In this document: positions 53,501-62,100 of the stretch, in pieces
Position numbering within the stretch: position 1 is the stretch's first letter
Layout of the letters: each line of letters begins with the position of its first letter
Source: Deltaproteobacteria bacterium
GTDB taxonomy: Bacteria; Myxococcota_A; UBA796; CAJQPC01
Direction of reading: 5' to 3'
NCBI GenBank assembly: GCA_016717595.1
Contig: JADKFE010000045.1
Span: 8,501-72,500 of the forward strand
Length of the DNA: 64,000 nt
Position numbers and translations under genes: made by a program
Notes under the pieces: generated by a model
Databases searched by the model: none
What the model was told of the DNA's origin: nothing
Seen by the model: the letters and a program-made list of their open reading frames with translations, nothing else

Positions 53501-53761
53501 CGCGATGACGCCGCCCGCGTGAACCGTGACGCTCGTGTACGCGCTCCCATAAAACGGGAACGAGAACGGCAGCGCCACCACGGCCGTTCCCCCGGCGCCC
53601 AGGGCGAGATCCGTGGCGCCAGCGTTCGTCGGGTTGGGCCAGCCGTAGGGCCCCCCGTCGGCGTCTTGGGAGGAGCGCCACGAGAGCTGGTCGTCGCCGC
53701 CGCCCGCGAACGCGGGCGCCAGGGGCAAAAAGGAGAGCAGCAGAATTCGCGCAGAACGCAT
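50501..53761 (-). CDS. Secreted FG-GAP / D-N-G-rich repeat protein with a MYXO-CTERM-like tail
   Basis: 1086 residues. Signal peptide MRSARILLLSFLPLAPAFAG; an N-terminal region with GAGGTAVVALPFSFPFYGSAY; then several FG-GAP-like units (DMNGDGYGELAVGAPS, DLNGDGLSDLVLGGPD, DFNGDGLPDLAIGAP) as in beta-propellers. Eleven 32-residue acidic units of the type CDGxDNDGDGxVDEGFxDTDGDGxADC follow. The tail ends SCATSAAPAPASLGVLSALLGLLGVLRRRGR: a Cys, a helix and an RRR end, like MYXO-CTERM sorting signals. The Asp-rich units should bind Ca2+. It is probably exported and anchored to, or released from, the cell surface. It is divergent from the deo operon. Confidence 0.88.
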   Translation of the reverse strand: MRSARILLLSFLPLAPAFAGGGDDQLSWRSSQDADGGPYGWPNPTNAGATDLALGAGGTAVVALPFSFPFYGSAYTSVTVHAGGVIALSGDPGARSTGDCVADGSGTASFLAPWWRDWDLDRQGKVWAKTYAGGLAVVWEDVIADGDTEGVSFAALLSDSGEITFVYRDANTGVSTSRRGRSGAIGVQAGAQGLSVGCDSLAIDKSASVSLWFTPIGQRTWVGEVTPDDHADLIVQGAAAGDEAGAALSLRGDLDDDGLADLVVGAPGASEVVVFSGLASPSGTVNWADADVTIQGATGARLGAALDAGGDVDGDGVDDLLLGAPSADVAWLLLGGALGGVVTESDVDVILSGEASGDEAGAAVALVGDMNGDGYGELAVGAPSSARATTGAGAVYIVLGGASLSDSALSAAYSRVTGSSANDALGTAVAALGDADGDGLDDLGIGAPGRDAGASGGGALYVIRSSAFPGGNVPAASQVTVLGDTASASAGMSLLGLGDLNGDGLSDLVLGGPDAATGDGAAWLVKSKASAGSWPTRTSSADGLLTGSGGGGLGWGLAAINLGDDGVPDLTIGAPDLDVIYVLDGADALDASASAASLARGSVTANLAGSAHGAAMAGGDFNGDGLPDLAIGAPLGDGAATGAGVVTLLLAEPTYPDSDGDGFISTTWGGLDCDDDDSRRHPGRKESCDGVDSNCDGVDDEGFSDVDLDGVADCQDAETCDGVDNDGDGDVDEDQVDVDGDGLCDGLDAEACDGIDNDGDGFVDEGYPDTDGDGTADCRDTEECDGEDNNGDGAIDEGFTDTDGDGAADCVDFETCDGKDNDGDGEIDEGFADTDGDGRADCRDNETCDLIDNDGDGSVDEDLPDSDLDGLCDELDSEDCDGLDNDGDRRVDEDFEDQDDDGLADCLDGEDCDGRDNNGDGTIDEGYPDTDLDGVADCLDKEGCDGLDNDGDSYVDEGMADADYDGDCDGLEVEDCDGLDNDGDKVVDEGFTDVDEDGAADCFDVEECDGVDNDGDASVDEGFADLDADGVADCVDPDWRIVPLGPGVLKGGGGASCATSAAPAPASLGVLSALLGLLGVLRRRGR
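50645..51700 (-). repeat. Eleven tandem 96-base coding repeats (32-residue acidic units)
   Basis: Coding repeats inside the FG-GAP protein, each starting CDG(x)D(N/S)(D/N)(G)DG. Units differ at several positions, so the array is old but still a good target for length variation by recombination. Asp/Asn/Gly spacing matches thrombospondin-3-like or MopE-like calcium-binding units. It is not a CRISPR array: spacing, codon phase and protein pattern are conserved. Confidence 0.9.
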
Positions 53762-53801
53762 GGTTCGTCACCCGGACTGGAGCCTGCCAGTATACATCGC
53801 G

Positions 53802-53830
53802 CTGACGGGGGGTGCGCGGCGCGCTATAGT
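53802..53830 (+). promoter_or_regulatory. Sigma70-type promoter of the deo operon
   Basis: CTGACG (53802-53807), a 17-base GC-rich spacer and TATAGT (53825-53830), 46 bases before the deoC ATG. This is the best promoter seen in the window. The opposite strand has a TATACT at 53794-53789, 28 bases before the start of the FG-GAP gene, so the region may be divergent; no -35 was found for that one. Operators for DeoR- or CytR-type control were not recognised. Confidence 0.6.
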
Positions 53831-53876
53831 GGAGCCCCCTGCGCCTTCCCGGCCCGATCGACGGAACCCTCTGACT

Positions 53877-54743
53877 ATGTCCATGAAGCCTGATGAGCTG
53901 GACGCCCTGGTCGACACCATCGCCGAGCGTGTGCGCGCCCGCATCCACACCGAGCGGGTCGGCCCGGTGGCCCTGCCCGCCGCGGGCCACGGCGCCTGGT
54001 ACGACGAGTCCAGCCTCCGCGCCTGGCTCTCCCAGAACGTCGCCCGCATCGGCAGCGACGGCTCAACCCCGTCAGGCCGCGCTGAGCTGGCCGCGCGCAT
54101 CGACCACACGCTGTTGAAGCCCGACGCCACCCGGGCTGACGTCGTCAAGCTCTGCGATGAGGCGCGTCAGCACAACTTCGCGTCGGTCTGCCTCAACACC
54201 ACCTGGATCCCCCTCGCCGTGAGCCTGCTCCAAGGCTCCCGGGTGATGCCCATCTGCGTCGTCGGTTTTCCGTTGGGCGCGGCGATCACCGAGGCCAAAG
54301 CCGCCGAGACCCGCGAGGCGGTGAAGCTCGGCGCGATGGAGATCGACATGGTCGTGAACATCGGCGCGCTCAAGAGCGGCGATCACGACCTCGTCCTGCG
54401 CGACATCGCCGCCGTCGTGCGCGCCGCCCAAGGCCGCCCGGTGAAGGTCATCTTGGAGACCCACCTGCTCAACCGCGAGGAGAAGATCGCCGCCTGCGCG
54501 CTCTCCAAAGCGGCGGGCGCGGCCTTCGTGAAGACGTCCACGGGCTTCGGCGGCGGCGCGGCCACGGTGGAAGACATCAAGCTCATGCGCGCCGTCGTCG
54601 GCCCAGACATGGGCGTGAAGGCCTCCGGCGGCGTGCGCACCCAGGCCGACGCCCAGGCCATGATTCAGGCTGGCGCCACACGCATTGGCGCCTCGGCGTC
54701 CGTGGCCATCGTCTCGGGGAAGGTCGGCTCAGGAGGTTATTGA
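53877..54743 (+). CDS. deoC: Deoxyribose-phosphate aldolase
   Basis: 288 residues. The TIM-barrel core starts at about residue 75 with ELAARIDHTLLKPDATRADVV. The Schiff-base Lys is in AAFVKTSTGFGGGAAT, and VVGFPLGAAITEAKAAET, LETHLLNREEKIAAC and GVKASGGVRT complete the family. The first 75 residues (PDELDALVDTIAERVRARIHTER...) form an extension most DeoC proteins lack. It splits 2-deoxyribose-5-phosphate into glyceraldehyde-3-phosphate and acetaldehyde. It overlaps deoB (TGATG). Start at 53877, 46 bases from the promoter. Confidence 0.94.
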   Translation: MSMKPDELDALVDTIAERVRARIHTERVGPVALPAAGHGAWYDESSLRAWLSQNVARIGSDGSTPSGRAELAARIDHTLLKPDATRADVVKLCDEARQHNFASVCLNTTWIPLAVSLLQGSRVMPICVVGFPLGAAITEAKAAETREAVKLGAMEIDMVVNIGALKSGDHDLVLRDIAAVVRAAQGRPVKVILETHLLNREEKIAACALSKAAGAAFVKTSTGFGGGAATVEDIKLMRAVVGPDMGVKASGGVRTQADAQAMIQAGATRIGASASVAIVSGKVGSGGY

Positions 54744-55900
54744 TGCGCTGCACACTGATCGTGCTCGACTCGTTGGGCGTCGGCGCGATGCCCGACGCCG
54801 CGGACTGGGGCGACGCCGGCGCCGACACCTTGGGCCACATCCTCTCGACGGTGAAGGACATCCAGCTCCCGAACCTCACCGCCATGGGCCTCGGAAACCT
54901 CCACCCCGCCTCGGGCCTGCCCGCCGTCGCCGCGCCCACGGCGGCCTATGGCCGCGCCGCCATCGCGTCGAACGGCAAAGACACCATCGCCGGTCATTGG
55001 GAGATCGCCGGTGTGCCCGTCACCGAGCGCTTCTCGGAGTACCCCGACGGCTTCCCGCGCCTGGTGATGGACTCCTTCTCGGCGCTCATCGGCCGCGGCT
55101 ATCTGGGCAACGTGAAGGCGTCTGGAACCGAGATCTTAGAGCGACTCGGCGCCCAGCACCTCGCCACGGGGGAGCCCATCATCTACACCTCGGCGGACTC
55201 GGTCTTCCAGATCGCGGCGCATGAGGACGTCGTGCCCCTCGACGACCTCTACGACTGGTGCGAAGACGCCTTCCGCATCGTGAGCAAGTGGGGCGTCGCC
55301 CGGGTCATCGCCCGGCCCTTCACCGGCCAGCCGGGCAGCTTCACCCGCACCCCCAACCGCCGCGACTTCGCCGTGCGCCCGCCGTCGCCCACCGTCATCG
55401 ATCTGCTCAAGGCCGCCGGTGAGCCCACCACGTCCGTGGGCAAGGTGAAGTCCATCTTCGGCGACCGCGGCTTCACCCAGGCGGTGAAGGCCGATGACAA
55501 CGAGGGCTTGATGCGGGTCACCCTCGATCAGCTCGACAAGCAGCACAAGGGCCTGATCTTCACGAACCTGGTCGATTTTGACATGAAGTATGGCCACCGC
55601 CGCGACCCCGTGGGCTACGCCCGGGCGCTGGAGGCCTTCGACCGGCGTATCCCCCAATTGCTCGATCGAATGGGCCGCCGCGATCTGCTCCTGTTCACCG
55701 CCGACCACGGCTGCGACCCCACCTTCCCCGGCAGCGACCACACCCGGGAGTATGTGCCGATCCTCGCCTGGCACCGCGACGCCCAGCGCCGCGACCTCGG
55801 CACCCGCGCCACGATGGCCGACATCGGCGCCACCATCGCCCACTGGTTTGAGCTGCCCGAGCGCACCGCCGCCGGCACCAGCTTCTTGCAGGTGATGTAG
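54743..55900 (+). CDS. deoB: Phosphopentomutase
   Basis: 385 residues, alkaline-phosphatase superfamily. Metal site LDSLGVGAMPDAADWGDAGADT; nucleotide-sugar region NGKDTIAGHWEIAG; C-terminal metal ligands TADHGCDPTFPGSDHTREYVP. It interconverts (deoxy)ribose-1-phosphate and -5-phosphate, linking nucleoside phosphorolysis to DeoC. Start ATG 54743 overlaps the deoC stop and has AGGAGG upstream; a TTG at 54740 is unnecessary. Next gene follows after 3 bases. Confidence 0.95.
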   Translation: MRCTLIVLDSLGVGAMPDAADWGDAGADTLGHILSTVKDIQLPNLTAMGLGNLHPASGLPAVAAPTAAYGRAAIASNGKDTIAGHWEIAGVPVTERFSEYPDGFPRLVMDSFSALIGRGYLGNVKASGTEILERLGAQHLATGEPIIYTSADSVFQIAAHEDVVPLDDLYDWCEDAFRIVSKWGVARVIARPFTGQPGSFTRTPNRRDFAVRPPSPTVIDLLKAAGEPTTSVGKVKSIFGDRGFTQAVKADDNEGLMRVTLDQLDKQHKGLIFTNLVDFDMKYGHRRDPVGYARALEAFDRRIPQLLDRMGRRDLLLFTADHGCDPTFPGSDHTREYVPILAWHRDAQRRDLGTRATMADIGATIAHWFELPERTAAGTSFLQVM

Positions 55901-55903
55901 CCC

Positions 55904-57112
55904 ATGATTCACCGCCTGCTCGACGACAAACGCCTCGGCCGCGCCCACAGCCCCGCCGACATCCAGGCCTTCATCCAAGGTGTGCTCGACGGCAGCGTCA
56001 CCCGCGCCCAAGCCGCGGCGTGGTTGGCCTTCGTCTGCTGCCGGGGCATGACCCGCGACGAGACGGTGGCCTTGACCCAAGCCATGACCGACTCCGGCGA
56101 CAAGCTCGTCTGGGACGGCCTCACCGGGCCCTTCATCGACAAACACTCCACAGGTGGGGTAGGGGACAAGGTCTCGCTCATCCTCGCGCCGGTCTGGGTG
56201 GTGATGGGGATGAAGGTGCCGATGATCTCCGGCCGCGGCTTGGGCCTCACCGGCGGCACCTTAGACAAGCTGGAGGCCATCGAGGGCTACAACACCCGCC
56301 TTCAGCCCGAGGCCCTGCGCCGCCAGCTTGAGGACGTCGGCTGCTTCATCTGCGGCCAGACCGACCGCCTCGCCCCCGCCGACCGCGTCATCTACGCCCT
56401 GCGCGACGAGACGGGCACCGTACCGTCCGTGCCGCTCATCACCGCGTCGATCCTCTCCAAGAAGCTCGCTGAAGGCATTGAGCGCCTGGTGCTCGACGTG
56501 AAGGTGGGCAGCGGCGCGTTCATGAAGTCGGAGGACGACGCCCGCGCCTTGGCCGAGAGCCTCGCCGCCGTCGGTCGCGGCGCGGGCCTCGTCGTGGATG
56601 TTCACCTCACCGACATGAGCCAGCCCTTGGGGGAGGCCGTCGGCAACGCCTTAGAGGTCGAGGAGTCCCTTCGTTGCCTACGCGGCGAGGGCCCGGCAGA
56701 CCTGCACGCCTTGGTCTGCCAGCTCTCCGGGGCGCCCGACCGCGCCGATGCGATCCTGCGCAGCGGCGCCGCGTTGCCCGTGTTTGAGCGGATGGTGGCC
56801 GCCCAAGGCGGAGATCTCGGCGTGCCGCTCAAAGGCGGCGGCTGCCAAGAGACCGTCATTCGTGCCGAGATCGCCGGAGAGCTGACCCGCTGTGACGCTG
56901 AAGAGCTCGGCCTCGCCGCCTTCGTCTTGGGCGCCGGTCGGGTAAAAGCCAGCGATGACGTACACTTCGGCGTCGGTCTGCGCGTTCACAAAAAACGCGG
57001 CGCCGTCGTTCAGGTCGGCGAGCCCCTGGTGACCCTCGTGCATGACGGAGACCGTGGCGTTGAGGCTGCCCGGCGCCACGCCCAGGCCGCATTCACCGTG
57101 CGCCCCGGCTGA
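55904..57112 (+). CDS. deoA: Pyrimidine/thymidine phosphorylase
   Basis: 402 residues with the pyrimidine-nucleoside phosphorylase signature DKHSTGGVGDKVSL at about 82-95, GRGLGLTGGTLDKLEAI, and catalytic region VKVGSGAFMKSEDDARAL. It cleaves thymidine or uridine with phosphate to the base and (deoxy)ribose-1-phosphate. It lies between deoB and nupC. Length falls between DeoA (about 440) and some Pdp proteins, so substrate range may be broad; symbol deoA is by operon context. Confidence 0.92.
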   Translation: MIHRLLDDKRLGRAHSPADIQAFIQGVLDGSVTRAQAAAWLAFVCCRGMTRDETVALTQAMTDSGDKLVWDGLTGPFIDKHSTGGVGDKVSLILAPVWVVMGMKVPMISGRGLGLTGGTLDKLEAIEGYNTRLQPEALRRQLEDVGCFICGQTDRLAPADRVIYALRDETGTVPSVPLITASILSKKLAEGIERLVLDVKVGSGAFMKSEDDARALAESLAAVGRGAGLVVDVHLTDMSQPLGEAVGNALEVEESLRCLRGEGPADLHALVCQLSGAPDRADAILRSGAALPVFERMVAAQGGDLGVPLKGGGCQETVIRAEIAGELTRCDAEELGLAAFVLGAGRVKASDDVHFGVGLRVHKKRGAVVQVGEPLVTLVHDGDRGVEAARRHAQAAFTVRPG

Positions 57113-57158
57113 CTCCGCCGCGATCCACCCGCACAGGCCCCAGATGAGGAGAGCCCCG

Positions 57159-58562
57159 ATGTTCATCAGCGCCCTCATTCTGGGCCTCGCGGAGCCGGCG
57201 ATGGCGGGCGGCTTCTTGCCGGGGGAGACCTCGCCGGTGTGGCGGGGTGTCTCTCTGATCGGCATCGGCGCGCTTGTGCTGTTGGCGATGGGGATCTCCG
57301 TAGACCGCAAGGCCATCCGCTGGCGCCCTGTGCTCTGGGGCCTGGGCCTGCAGCTCCTCTTCGGCGCCCTCGTGCTCGCCCCGGCGCTCCAGGCGCTGTT
57401 CTTCGACGGCATCGACGGCGGCGTACGAAAGCTCCTCTCGTTCTCCGAGGCCGGCGCCACCTTCGTCTTTCAGTCCGTCGAGGCCCACCAGATCGTGCTC
57501 GGCGACGGCGCCACCAAGACCATCATCGGTCAGGTGAGCCCTCCGGTGAAGACCTTCGCGTTCTGGATTCTGCCCACCATCGTCTTTTTCTCAAGCCTGA
57601 TGAGCATCCTCTACCACCTCGGGGTGATGCAGGTGCTCGTGCGCGGCATCGCCTGGCTGATGGTGCGCACCATGGGCACCTCCGGCGCCGAGAGCCTCGC
57701 CGCGGCGGCGAACGTCTTCGTCGGGCAGACGGAGGCGCCGCTGGTCGTGCGGCCGTTCATCGCCAAGATGACCCGCTCCGAGCTTCACGCCGTGATGACC
57801 GGCGGCTTCGCCACCGTCGCGGGCGGCGTCATGGCGGCCTATGTCGGCTTCCTCAAAGACATCCCCGGCATCGCGGGGCACCTCGTCACCGCGTCGATCC
57901 TCTCCGCTCCGGCGGCCTTGGCCTTCTCCAAGATCATCCTCCCCGAGACGGAAGAGGCCCAGACGGCCGGGCAGCTCACCGACACCGTCGCCGTAGAGAC
58001 GACAAACGTCATGGAGGCCGCGGCCTTAGGCGCCACGGACGGCGTGAAGCTCGCGCTGAACGTCGCGGGCATGCTCATCGCCTTCGTCGGCCTCGTCGCC
58101 ATGGTCAACTGGGGGTTCTCGCTCCTGCCGGTCTCGGTCTGTGACGGCGGTTTGAGCCTGGGCAGCGTCGTCGGCTGCGCGCCGCTCTCCATTGAGCAGC
58201 TCCTCGGCTGGCTCTTCGCGCCGATCGCCGTGGCCATGGGCGTGCCCTTCGGCGAGGCCTCTTTGGTCGGGCAGCTCTTGGGCGAGAAGATCGTGCTCAC
58301 CGAGTTCATCGCCTACATCCACCTCGGCGGGATCGTGAGCGGCGACGGGCCGCCCCAGCTCTCCGAACGATCCGCGCTCATCGCGTCCTACGCGCTCTGC
58401 GGTTTCGCGAACTTCGCGTCGATCGGCATTCAGCTCGGCGGCCTGGGCGCCATCGCCCCCGAGCGCCTGAAGGACCTCTCCAGCATCGCGCTCCGGGCGA
58501 TGATCGCCGGCTCATTGGCGGCGTTCTGCACCGCGAACGTCGTGGGCATCTTCACGCCTTAG
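57159..58562 (+). CDS. nupC: Concentrative nucleoside transporter (CNT family)
   Basis: 467 residues from ATG 57159, preceded by GAGGAG; a longer frame from 57042 overlaps deoA and is not needed. The family motif NVFVGQTEAPLVVRPF is present, with VMTGGFATVAGGVMAAY and NFASIGIQLGGLGAIAPERL, and about ten helices. It imports nucleosides with H+ or Na+ for the enzymes encoded upstream. It begins with an apparent N-terminal helix after MFISALILGLAEPAMAGG, which could be a cleavable signal. Confidence 0.9.
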   Translation: MFISALILGLAEPAMAGGFLPGETSPVWRGVSLIGIGALVLLAMGISVDRKAIRWRPVLWGLGLQLLFGALVLAPALQALFFDGIDGGVRKLLSFSEAGATFVFQSVEAHQIVLGDGATKTIIGQVSPPVKTFAFWILPTIVFFSSLMSILYHLGVMQVLVRGIAWLMVRTMGTSGAESLAAAANVFVGQTEAPLVVRPFIAKMTRSELHAVMTGGFATVAGGVMAAYVGFLKDIPGIAGHLVTASILSAPAALAFSKIILPETEEAQTAGQLTDTVAVETTNVMEAAALGATDGVKLALNVAGMLIAFVGLVAMVNWGFSLLPVSVCDGGLSLGSVVGCAPLSIEQLLGWLFAPIAVAMGVPFGEASLVGQLLGEKIVLTEFIAYIHLGGIVSGDGPPQLSERSALIASYALCGFANFASIGIQLGGLGAIAPERLKDLSSIALRAMIAGSLAAFCTANVVGIFTP

Positions 58563-58577
58563 CCCTCAAGGATTCTC

Positions 58578-59090
58578 ATGATTCAGCGATTTATGGAGTA
58601 TGAACCACAGCTTCACGCCGAGAGCTGGGTTCACCCCGACGCCACGATCATCGGTCAAGTGACCCTCGCCGCCGGGGCGACGGTGTGGCCGCGGGCGGTC
58701 CTGCGCGGCGACATGGGCCTCATCGCCATCGGCGAAGACACCAACATCCAAGATGGCGCCGTCGCGCACGTCACCTCTGGCTTGTCCACCACCCGCATCG
58801 GCCCCCGCGTCACCGTGGGCCACGGCGCGATCCTGCACGGCTGCGAGGTCGAGGGCGACGCGCTCATCGGCATGGGCTCGATCTTGCTCGACAACTGCTT
58901 CATCGCCGCGGGCTGTGTCGTGGGCGCGGGCAGCCTCGTGCCCGCCGGGCGCCGCTACCCGCCAAACTCTTTGCTGATGGGCAGCCCCGCCCGGGTCGTG
59001 CGCCCCACGACGGAGCGCGACTGGGAGTGGATCCGTTACTCCTGGCTCCACTACAAGGAGACCTCCGCGCAGTACCGCGCGTTAGTCTAA
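58578..59090 (+). CDS. Gamma-carbonic-anhydrase-like left-handed beta-helix protein
   Basis: 170 residues of hexapeptide repeats (GEDTNIQDGAVAHVT, RIGPRVTVGHGAILHGCEVEGDALIGMG). The three zinc ligands of gamma carbonic anhydrases are in AVAHVT, VGHGA and ILHGC. Related proteins (YrdA, PaaY) include active enzymes and thioesterases. It starts with AAGGA ten bases upstream, just after nupC, but nothing ties it functionally to the deo genes. Confidence 0.9.
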   Translation: MIQRFMEYEPQLHAESWVHPDATIIGQVTLAAGATVWPRAVLRGDMGLIAIGEDTNIQDGAVAHVTSGLSTTRIGPRVTVGHGAILHGCEVEGDALIGMGSILLDNCFIAAGCVVGAGSLVPAGRRYPPNSLLMGSPARVVRPTTERDWEWIRYSWLHYKETSAQYRALV

Positions 59091-59136
59091 GCAACGCTCG
59101 TCCTGAGCCCCTCCTCCCTGCCCCCGACGACCCGCC

Positions 59137-62100
59137 ATGCGTATTCGAAAGCTTGAGCTGCAAGGCTTCAAGTCCTTCGTGGACCGGCAGGTCTTCCATT
59201 TTGGGGACGGCATCGCCGGCGTGGTGGGCCCGAACGGCTGCGGCAAGTCCAACATCGTCGACGCGATCCGCTGGTGTATCGGCGAGCAGTCCGCGAAGAG
59301 CCTGCGCGGCTCGGCGATGCAAGACGTCATCTTCAACGGCTCCGCCGTGCGAAAGCCCGTGGGCATGGCGGAGGTGTCGATCACCTTCATCACCAACGAC
59401 GAGCCCTTCCCCGGCGAGTACGCCCGCTGCGAAGAGATGCAGATCGCCCGGCGCCTGTACCGCGACGGCACGTCCGAGTACCTGATCAACCAGGCCAAGG
59501 TGCGCCGCAAAGACATCGTCGACTTCTTCATGGACACGGGCATCGGCAACAAGCTCTACAGCTTCATCCAGCAGGGCCAGATCGGCGAGATCGTCAGCGC
59601 CAAACCTGAAGAGCGCCGGGGCATGTTGGAGGAGGCCGCCGGCATCTCCAAGTACAAGATGCGCCGGGAGGAGGCCGAACAAAAGCTCGGCGAGACCGCC
59701 CAGAACCTCGCCCGCGCCACGGACGTGTCTGAAGAGATGGGCCGCCGCCTCAAGGCCCTGGAGCGCCAGGTCGAGCGCGCCTCACGCTTTCGCCGCGCCC
59801 GCGCCCGGGTGCGCCAGGGCGAGCTGTTCTTGGGCCTCGTCAAGCTCTCCGGCCTCACGACCGAGCAGCGTGAGCTGACGGGTGAGCTGCGCCTCGCCAA
59901 AGGGGAGGCCGACCGCCTGGGCCACGAGCTCGAGCGCGCCGACGGTGAGCTGAAGCTGCGCCGCGACGAGATCGCCGTGATGAACGCCGTGGTCAACACC
60001 CTGCGTGACCAGCTCTCCGAGCTTGAGGCCCAGCGCCGCGAGCGAGAGTCCGCCCGGCACTACCACTTGAGAGAGCGCGACGAGCTCCGCGCGCGGCTCG
60101 GCGTGTTGGCCCACGACCTCGACGACGCCGCCCGGGTGAAAGAGCAGGCGAGCTTAGAGGCCGACGCCGCTGAAGACGAGCTCTCCGAGACCACCGCCGC
60201 CGTCGATCGCCTGGAGCAGACCCTCTCCGAGGCCACCGCCGTCGCTGAAGACCGCGGCCGCCGCCTGGTCGCCATTCGCGCCAAGGTCGAAGAGCACAAA
60301 CGTGTGGTCATGGACCAGATCACCGGCCTCGCCCGCCGCCGCGCCACCTTAGGCGCCGCGCGCCAGCGCCGCGAAGAGCAAGACGAGCGCCTCCAGCATT
60401 TTCGTGGAGATCGTGTCGGCGCCGAGAGCGACACCTCCGGGCTCCGCGAGGCGGTGATGGCCGCTGAAGGCGCGGTCGGCGAGCGTGAGGACGCCTTGGA
60501 CGAGGCAAAACGCCGTCAGCAGGCGCTCCAAGGCCAACAAGCCGTCGCTGACAAGGCCCTCGCCACGGCCAAGGTCGAGCAGCGCCAGCGTGAGGAGGTC
60601 GCCACCCGCGCCGAGCGTGAGCTGGCCAAGCTTGAGGCCCAGCTCCAGTCCTTAGAGGATCTCCAGCGCTCGCACTCCGGCGTCGAGGGCGGCGCCCGCC
60701 AGGTGATGAAGGCGGTGCAGACCTTGGGCACCCTCGCCGAGCACCTCGACGTGCCCGAGGCCCTTGAGGCCACCCTCACCGCCGCCTTAGGCGCCGCCTT
60801 AGATCACGTGCTCGTCGCCGATGAGGCCACCTTGCTCGCTGGCGCCAAAGCCGCCGCCGGAGCGGGCCGCACCGGCCTCGTGGTCGTCAACACCAGCGCT
60901 CCGGCGCCAGAGGGCCTCGCCGCCCAGGTCGGCGGGAGCGCAGAGGGCCGCGCCGCCTTAGGTGTGCTCCTCGGCGCCACCGAGACGGCGCCCGACCTCC
61001 CCACCGCCCTCCGCCAGCACGCCGAGCGCGGCGCCCGGGTCATCACGCCCCAGGGTGAGGTCGTGCTCCCCAACGGCGTCGTGATGGTCGGCCGTGAGTC
61101 CTCTGGCGCGGGCGAGGCCATCCTCAAGCGCCGTCGCCGCGTCGCCGAGCTGCACGAGGAGCGCATCCGTCAGCTCAGCCACGTCGAGCGCCTCCGCGCC
61201 GAGGTCGAGCTCGCCGATGGCGCCGTCGAGGACGCCGAGCACGCCCTACGCGCCGCCCGCCAGGCCATCGAGGGCTTCGCGCCGCGGGTTCGTGAGGCTG
61301 AGCTCGCCGTCTCCGAGGCCCGCCTCGCCGTGCGTGAGCGCACCCGCGAGCTCACCGCCCAAGAGCAGCGCAGCGCCCAGCTCGCCGGAGAAGAGGCCCG
61401 CCAGCTCGCCGCGATCCAGAAGCTCGACGTCGAGATCACCCAGACCGTCGAGGCCATCTCCCGCGAAGAAGAGCGCCAGCACGAGATCGAGGAGCAGCTC
61501 AAGCACGCCCAGGCCGAGCTTGTGCGCCTAGAGACCGAGACCGCCGAGGCCCGCGACGCGCTCTCCCGGGCGAAGATCGAGCAGTCCAGCGCGCGAGAGC
61601 GCCTCATCCTGCTGCGCAAAGCGCTGGATGGCGCCCGGGCGCGCTCGGAGGAGGCCCGCCGCCGTCTGGATCGCGGCGAGGCCGAGAACGCCCGCTGCAC
61701 CGAGCGTTTAGAGGCCCTTGAGCGCGAGCAGCTCACCATCGAGGACGACATCAAGACCGCGGCCGAGAGCCAAGGAGAGGTCGCCCAGAAGCTCGACGTC
61801 GAGCGCAAACGCCTCGCCCGCGAGCGCGAGACGCTTGACCGCCAAGAGGACGCTCTGCGCGGGCTGCGCCAAGCCGCCGAGCACGCCCAGACCCGCGCGA
61901 GCCGCGCCGAGCTGCGCCGCCAAGAGGTCACCCTCGCCATCGAGTCTCTGCGGGACCAGCTTGAGGGCCGCTACAACGTCAGCCTGCCCACGATGCTCGA
62001 CCAGCTCGACCGCGACGCCGCCCTGGTGCTGCACGCCGAGGAGGGCGTCGCCCACGCCTCTCCCACACGAATCAGCCTCCCCGACCCGCCCCCGGATCTC

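Noticed and set aside
51617..53893. 758-codon plus-strand open frame opposite the FG-GAP gene
   Set aside because: Arg/Ala-rich antisense of a gene with a signal peptide, repeats and sorting tail.
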